From Spirochaetaceae bacterium (GTDB lineage Bacteria; Spirochaetota; Spirochaetia; SZUA-6; Bin103): 11,618 nucleotides of DNA. A model generated the notes under the pieces. It ran no database searches, was not told where the DNA came from, and saw only the letters and a program-made list of their open reading frames with translations. Shown here piece by piece: positions 8,202 to 11,618 of this stretch. The DNA is taken from contig JAPPKD010000066.1 in the NCBI GenBank assembly GCA_028820215.1, forward strand, positions 1 through 11,618. The letters are read 5' to 3'. The position numbers and the translations under genes are program-made. How positions within the stretch are numbered: the first letter of the stretch is position 1; each line of letters starts with the position of its first letter.

Positions 8202-9359
8202 TCACGCCTCCACGCGGTAGCCGTCGCCGGCGCGCACGCCTCGCTCGATCAGCTCCGGCTCCAGGTCGAAGCCGGTGCCGGGCGTGTCCGGCACCAGCAG
8301 CTTTCCGTCGCGCTGCTCCCAGCCGTCCAGCAGCAGCCCCTCGGTGTCGGCCGGCGCCGCCTCCAGCAGCGCGAAGTTCGGCACCGACGCCGCGAAGTGG
8401 GCGTGCGCGTAGCGCTCGACGATCGATCCCCAGCAGTGCGGAGCGCAGCGCGCGCCCCACGGCTCGATGCGCGCGGCGGTCGCCTTCCACCAGGAGAGCC
8501 CCTCGGCTCGGAAGTCGTGCTGCACCACGTCGATTTCCCCGGCCTCCACCATGGAGAAGAAGCTGGGAGGCGGCGGCCCCGACTCACCGTCGGCCACCAG
8601 GGTCGGGTAGCCGCGCTCACGGATGAACCGGCGCAGGTCGGCGTTGAGCTCGGGGTCCTCCGCGAACGGCTCCTCGAACCAGTAGATGCCGGCTTCGGCG
8701 CACGCGTCGAGGGTGTCCTTGGTGCTGTTGAGCGTGCCGCCGTTGTTGGCGTCCACCATGATCTTCGCGTCGGCACCGGCCGCCTCGCGCACCGTGTGGA
8801 TCACCAGCAGGTCTCGCTTCAGCCCGGCCGCGGTCGGCATCCAGCGCGCGCCGCGCCCGATCTTGATCTTGAAGTTCCGGTACCCGTAGCGGTGCCCGGT
8901 GCGCACCTCCTCGCGGAAGATCTCCCGCGCCTGTGCATCGTCGGCGTCCAGGTCGTCGATGTAGATTGAGCCGTCGTAGAGTTCGACGGCGCGGCTTCCG
9001 CGGTCGCCCAGCAGCCGGTACAGCGGCACGCCCTGCAGCCTGGCGGCGAGGTCCCACAGCGGCAGGTCGATCGCAACCCCGTTCCCCAGCGAGCCGTCCG
9101 GCAGCCGGAACAGCTCCCCGAGGCGGCGTCCCACCAGGGACTCGGCGTCCGCCCGCTCCAGCCGCGACCAGCCGACACCGACCGCCCCCCTCGCGGTGTG
9201 CACGCGCACCACCAAGTCGTGTACGACCGGGCCGTGCGCGCCCTTGCGCGAATTGAAGCCGATATCCCGAGGTCGCGGGCTGAGCACACCGATCCTCTCG
9301 ATCCGCGTGATCCTCTCTCCCGAGATGTCGCTCATTCGAACCTGATTCCCATGGATCAC
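8202..9359 (-). CDS. Mandelate racemase/muconate lactonizing family enzyme (enolase superfamily)
   Basis: The gene encodes 385 residues with the enolase-superfamily capping domain (about 15-150) and a TIM-like barrel. The barrel shows the KxK base motif FKIKIG (K164, K166), the metal ligand D203 in MVDANN, E229 in WFEEP, and an acidic residue in VADGES (D257/E259). Residues D282 and H308 (HDF ... PHCWGS) are spaced like the Asp-His dyad of the mandelate racemase subgroup. Such enzymes abstract the alpha-proton of a carboxylate (acid-sugar dehydration, racemisation or similar); the exact substrate is unknown. GTG 9359 has GGAG 6 nt upstream; an in-frame ATG at 9335 (starting MSDISGERITRIERIG) matches the usual family N-terminus and is an equally good candidate. 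It is the first gene of a two-gene unit with the epimerase. Confidence 0.9.
   Translation of the reverse strand: MIHGNQVRMSDISGERITRIERIGVLSPRPRDIGFNSRKGAHGPVVHDLVVRVHTARGAVGVGWSRLERADAESLVGRRLGELFRLPDGSLGNGVAIDLPLWDLAARLQGVPLYRLLGDRGSRAVELYDGSIYIDDLDADDAQAREIFREEVRTGHRYGYRNFKIKIGRGARWMPTAAGLKRDLLVIHTVREAAGADAKIMVDANNGGTLNSTKDTLDACAEAGIYWFEEPFAEDPELNADLRRFIRERGYPTLVADGESGPPPPSFFSMVEAGEIDVVQHDFRAEGLSWWKATAARIEPWGARCAPHCWGSIVERYAHAHFAASVPNFALLEAAPADTEGLLLDGWEQRDGKLLVPDTPGTGFDLEPELIERGVRAGDGYRVEA
8207..8211 (-). promoter_or_regulatory. Shine-Dalgarno of the epimerase gene, inside the upstream stop region
   Basis: GGAGG overlaps the last codons of the upstream enolase-superfamily gene and lies 6 nt before the GTG start at 8200. 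It decides that start and supports translational coupling. Confidence 0.7.
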
Positions 9360-9396
9360 ATCCTACTCCCTTCGGCCACAACACAACGTCCTCCAG

Positions 9397-9425
9397 TTGA
9401 CACGCTCGTCTTCATGGAACATTCT
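9397..9425 (+). promoter_or_regulatory. Candidate sigma-70-type promoter of the toxin-antitoxin operon
   Basis: A perfect TTGACA (9397-9402) is followed after 17 bp by CATTCT (9420-9425), a weak -10 match. It lies 20 bp before the toxin start and immediately upstream of the palindrome, a geometry common in autoregulated toxin-antitoxin operons. The weak -10 keeps confidence moderate. Confidence 0.42.
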
Positions 9426-9426
9426 T

Positions 9427-9441
9427 TCACCCTAAGGGTGA
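9427..9441. promoter_or_regulatory. 15-bp perfect palindrome, candidate HigA operator
   Basis: TCACCCT-A-AGGGTGA is a perfect inverted repeat (7-bp arms, 1-nt centre) between the putative -10 box and the toxin start. Its right arm contains the AAGGG ribosome binding site (9434-9438), 6 nt before GTG 9445. HigA-type antitoxins with an HTH domain normally bind such palindromes to repress their own operon; binding here is inferred. Confidence 0.55.
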
Positions 9442-9444
9442 TGA

Positions 9445-9741
9445 GTGGAAGTATCCTTCCAATCACGCAAGCTCCTCAGGTGCTACGAGGAGTCGTCAAG
9501 GGCGAATCGCGAATGGGGCTCCATCGTCGGCCGGCGCTACATCAGAATGGTGGACGAGCTGAGCGCATTGCCCACGTTCAAGGACATCTTCGCTATCGTC
9601 CGGATGCGCGCCCACCCGTACAAGAGTCGTCCCGGATCCTATGCCCTGAGCATGACCGGGCGCTGGCGCCTCTTGGTCAGACAGGGGGAGAGACCGGACC
9701 AAGTGATCGTGGAGGAGGTAAGCAACCACTATGACGATTGA
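9445..9741 (+). CDS. higB: HigB-like RelE/ParE-superfamily toxin
   Basis: The protein has 98 residues, the usual size of HigB ribosome-dependent mRNA interferases. The central LPTFKDIFAIVRMRAHPYKS and the strand pattern SYALSMTGRWRLLVR followed by VIVEEVSNHYDD match the C-terminal core of HigB/'plasmid maintenance system killer' proteins (ys...wRl.f ... v.i.dYH). The toxin family cleaves mRNA on the ribosome; the exact catalytic residues are not resolved here. GTG 9445 has AAGGG 6 nt upstream and gives the typical short N-terminal beta strand (MEVSF). An ATG at 9441 is in another frame. The stop overlaps the antitoxin start by 11 bp, in the toxin-first order characteristic of higBA. Confidence 0.85.
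   Translation: MEVSFQSRKLLRCYEESSRANREWGSIVGRRYIRMVDELSALPTFKDIFAIVRMRAHPYKSRPGSYALSMTGRWRLLVRQGERPDQVIVEEVSNHYDD
9711..9718 (+). promoter_or_regulatory. Purine-rich ribosome binding site before the antitoxin gene
   Basis: GGAGGAGG lies inside the toxin gene, 12 nt upstream of ATG 9731. The motif is strong but the spacing is long, so expression of the antitoxin may rely partly on coupling with toxin translation. Confidence 0.45.
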
Positions 9742-10813
9742 CGACGGTCGCGAGGTCTACTCCGATCTCGCCATTCCGCCAGGCGAGACACTCGCCGACG
9801 AGATCGCCGCCCGTGGCATGACCCAGACCGAGCTGGCAGCACGTCTGGGACGACCCGTGCAGGTCGTGAACGAGATCATTCGCGCAAAGAAGGCGATCAC
9901 CGACGACACGGCCCTCGGCCTGGAGAAGGTTCTCGGCATCCCGGCAGCGTTCTGGGTCAACCTGGAGCAGAACTACCGGATGACCCGGGCCAGACTCCGC
10001 GAACGGGAACACCTCCAGGCCGAGGAGGAGTGGCTCCAGGAGCTGCCGGTCAAGGAGATGGAGAAGCGAGGCTGGATAGCCGTCGGACGGAATGCGCAGG
10101 AGAAGGTCCGCGCCCTGCTCCAGTTCTTCGGCGTGGCGAACGTCGCCGCCTACCGGAAGACGACGGAGGTGCTCGGCTTTCGGATCTCCGACAATGCAAG
10201 GTTGTCCCCCGGTGCCCTGGCCGCATGGCTGCGCAAGGGAGAGCTCGAGGCTCAGGAAATCGAGACCCGCCCCTTCGACTCTTCCGTGCTACTGGAGGCA
10301 GCCCATGAAGCCCGTGCGATGACCGAAGACCCACCGCAGGTCTTCGCCCCACGGATGACGCAACTATTCGCCGACGCCGGCGTGGCGTTCGTCGTGATCC
10401 CCGAGCTGCCCAAGACCGGCGCCAACGGAGTCGCCCGCTGGCTCACGGACCGAAAAGCTATGATCCAGTTGAATCTCCGCTACAAGTGGCAGGACATCTT
10501 TTGGTTCACCCTGTTCCACGAGGTCTGCCATGTTCTGAAGCACCACACCAAAAGGCTCATCATCGATGGCACCGACAAGAACGGACCGATCGAGGACGAG
10601 GCAAACCAGTGGGCCGCTGACTTCCTCGTTCCTCCGGATGCCTGGTCCGACTTTCGTCGCAGTACGCCGTTCAACAGAACCCGCATCACTGCATTTGCCC
10701 GCATGATCGGAATATCTCCCGGGATCGTCGTAGGCCGCCTGCAACGTGAGCGACGTCTGAAGTACTCGGAAATGGTCGACCTCAAGGGTCGTTTTGAATG
10801 GATAAATGATTAG
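9731..10813 (+). CDS. higA: HigA-type HTH antitoxin fused to ImmA/IrrE-family zinc metallopeptidase
   Basis: The protein has 360 residues in two parts. Residues about 14-80 are an XRE/HigA helix-turn-helix with the family signature PPGETLADEIAARGMTQTEL, the recognition helix around 41-52, and the trailing IPAAFWVNLEQNYR seen in HigA (VapI-like) antitoxins. Residues about 120-340 form an ImmA/IrrE (COG2856-type) domain with zinc motif H263-E-V-C-H267 (FHEVCHVLKHH) and the downstream acidic ligand region PIEDEANQWAADFLVP (E288/E290). Known roles: HigA neutralises HigB and represses the operon; ImmA-like proteases cleave HTH repressors after stress. A fused protease might control its own or a partner's stability (inference). 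Plain HigA antitoxins are near 100 residues, so this is the long fused form. The start overlaps the toxin stop by 11 bp, and the stop overlaps the next gene by 8 bp. Confidence 0.9.
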   Translation: MTIDDGREVYSDLAIPPGETLADEIAARGMTQTELAARLGRPVQVVNEIIRAKKAITDDTALGLEKVLGIPAAFWVNLEQNYRMTRARLREREHLQAEEEWLQELPVKEMEKRGWIAVGRNAQEKVRALLQFFGVANVAAYRKTTEVLGFRISDNARLSPGALAAWLRKGELEAQEIETRPFDSSVLLEAAHEARAMTEDPPQVFAPRMTQLFADAGVAFVVIPELPKTGANGVARWLTDRKAMIQLNLRYKWQDIFWFTLFHEVCHVLKHHTKRLIIDGTDKNGPIEDEANQWAADFLVPPDAWSDFRRSTPFNRTRITAFARMIGISPGIVVGRLQRERRLKYSEMVDLKGRFEWIND

Positions 10814-11585
10814 CTCGATTTTCGCCCAGTCAACACTTCTAACGCACTCTTCTCAGTTCGACACTCCGTACGGACTAGCAGGGACTTCAGCGATGAAGTT
10901 GCATTCCGAACTTACTCGGGTTAGTGAAGGCGGACTTGGCGCCGCTCTTGCCCCGCACAGAGCCATAGGGAGTGCATTTGCGGCAACTTCCCCGGTGGCT
11001 CAGGGCGCACTTCCATCCGTTTCCACGCTTGATCGAGTGTGGCCGGCTCATTCATTGGGCATGAGGAGTCCGTTGGGTGAGAGTGCTATCTCAAAGATGG
11101 TCTCTCTGTCGGTCTCGGCTGACCTCTCCCGCATGCCCCATCTGCCGCGTTCAGTGTTCCTCGATCCCATTCCGGAGATCGTCGATGATGAATCGGCCCG
11201 ACACGAGGAATCGACCCGCGGTGTGGATGAACCGGTTATCACGGCAACATTCGAAGTGCGAGTGCCCTCACAGCCCTTATCTCGCTATCCCTCGCATCCT
11301 CAAGACTCGATTCAGTTGATGCCCAATGCCGTACTGACCGACCTTGAGCAGAACCTGCGTCGATTCGTGGAAAAGCGGCTGCAGTCAAGACATGGCGTTC
11401 GGTGGTTCGATAAGCGTGTCCCCCAACGCATCCTAAAGCGCTGGGTGGCGCGACAAGAAGTGGATTGGCAATCAGGTTGTGCTGGTTATTCTCTGATTGA
11501 GTATTCTGACTTCATGGACTTGTTCGTGGTGATTACCGAAGAAGGCAATTGGGAGAGTACATTTGAGCCCGGCTTATTCGTGTAG
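10806..11585 (+). CDS. Third operon protein with Swt1-type HEPN-like C-terminal domain, apparently frameshifted and cut by window edge
   Basis: The annotated frame gives 259 residues. Residues 1-170 are rich in Ser, Ala, Pro and Leu without clear domain or membrane segments and are probably a flexible region. Residues about 176-255 resemble the bacterial Swt1-type HEPN domain: VLTDLEQNLRRFVEKRL, GVRWFDKRVPQRIL, then SLIEYSDFMDLFVVIT and NWESTFEP. HEPN proteins are usually RNases with an R-x4-6-H site. In this family that site follows the NW...F segment, but here the frame stops at TAG 11583. Dropping one base near 11581 continues as RRGEKVGASAD, which fits the expected R-R-K/G-E-x-V-x-x-S run before the active site, so the gene probably continues past 11618. 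ATG 10806 overlaps the antitoxin stop by 8 bp, with no separate ribosome binding site; coupling is likely. G+C is clearly lower than in the left part of the window. Domain assignment is from memory of the family pattern, not a search. Confidence 0.68.
   Translation: MISSIFAQSTLLTHSSQFDTPYGLAGTSAMKLHSELTRVSEGGLGAALAPHRAIGSAFAATSPVAQGALPSVSTLDRVWPAHSLGMRSPLGESAISKMVSLSVSADLSRMPHLPRSVFLDPIPEIVDDESARHEESTRGVDEPVITATFEVRVPSQPLSRYPSHPQDSIQLMPNAVLTDLEQNLRRFVEKRLQSRHGVRWFDKRVPQRILKRWVARQEVDWQSGCAGYSLIEYSDFMDLFVVITEEGNWESTFEPGLFV
11571..11583 (+). other. Probable frameshift near the end of the HEPN-like gene
   Basis: The frame from ATG 10806 ends at TAG 11583-11585. The frame one base later, from 11584, reads RRGEKVGASAD without a stop to the window end and fits the conserved continuation of Swt1-type HEPN domains. 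One surplus base in this interval would explain it, the same kind of change as at the two SulP sites. Confidence 0.55.
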
Positions 11586-11618
11586 GAGAGGAGAAAAAGT
11601 AGGCGCGTCCGCCGATTT

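Larger units (their letters stand above)
9360..9444. other. Divergent intergenic region at the GC and gene-content switch
   Basis: This gap separates the minus-strand enolase/epimerase pair from the plus-strand toxin-antitoxin operon. It holds a candidate plus-strand promoter and a palindrome (separate entries) and, on the minus strand, the GGAG before GTG 9359. No convincing minus-strand promoter was recognised, so the palindrome-binding regulator could also affect the divergent genes. Confidence 0.5.

Noticed and set aside
9441..9734. ATG at 9441 as the toxin start
   Set aside because: It is in a different frame, whose product is an antisense-like shadow. GTG 9445 gives the HigB-like protein with a well-placed AAGGG.
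1..11618. CRISPR array, tRNA/rRNA genes, insertion sequences, DGR template repeat or reverse transcriptase
   Set aside because: On reading both strands I saw no regularly spaced repeats, tRNA-like cloverleaf, transposase motifs, reverse-transcriptase motif or second copy of the FGE tail.

Overview
The window is GC-rich bacterial DNA (a sample line, 1201-1260, is 42/60 G+C by hand count) with tightly packed genes, GTG starts and stop/start junctions of a few bases. The gene mix is a SNF2-type helicase, an exported PQQ dehydrogenase, a SulP permease with a cyclic-nucleotide-binding-like tail, a formylglycine-generating-enzyme (FGE) remnant and an enolase-superfamily enzyme next to an epimerase. 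It suggests a free-living or host-associated environmental bacterium with a broad catabolic repertoire. The phylum cannot be assigned from this sequence. No rRNA, tRNA, CRISPR array or insertion sequence was found.

Layout. Positions 1-4542 are on the minus strand: the PQQ dehydrogenase (4542-2590), then 55 bp, then a SNF2/HepA-like ATPase (2534 to beyond position 1, C-terminus missing). A 128-bp divergent gap (4543-4670) leads to a plus-strand SulP-STAS-cNBD transporter (4671-6880), readable only across two single-base frameshifts. An ATGA overlap then leads into a dead C-terminal fragment of an FGE/SUMF1-type protein (6877-7133). Convergent to it, on the minus strand, is a translationally coupled pair: a mandelate racemase/muconate-lactonizing family enzyme (9359-8202) followed by an NAD-dependent epimerase/dehydratase (8200-7139). 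These plausibly act in one sugar or sugar-acid pathway.

From about 9360 rightward the character changes. G+C falls (32/60 at 10861-10920, 25/60 at 11461-11520) and three overlapping plus-strand genes form a compact stress/defence-type operon. They are a HigB-like RelE/ParE-fold toxin, a HigA-type HTH antitoxin fused to an ImmA/IrrE zinc metallopeptidase, and a third protein with a long disordered-looking N-terminus and a C-terminal domain resembling the Swt1-type HEPN domain. A TTGACA -35 box and a perfect 15-bp palindrome lie just before the toxin gene and are the likely autoregulatory site. The third gene appears frameshifted at its end; its predicted HEPN active-site region lies at or past the window edge.

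The most interesting candidate system is this tripartite operon, in which a HigB/HigA-ImmA toxin-antitoxin pair is translationally linked to a HEPN(Swt1)-like third component. Other points of interest are the FGE remnant, whose tail has the codon pattern of a diversity-generating-retroelement variable region, and an 18-bp in-frame tandem duplication inside the helicase.
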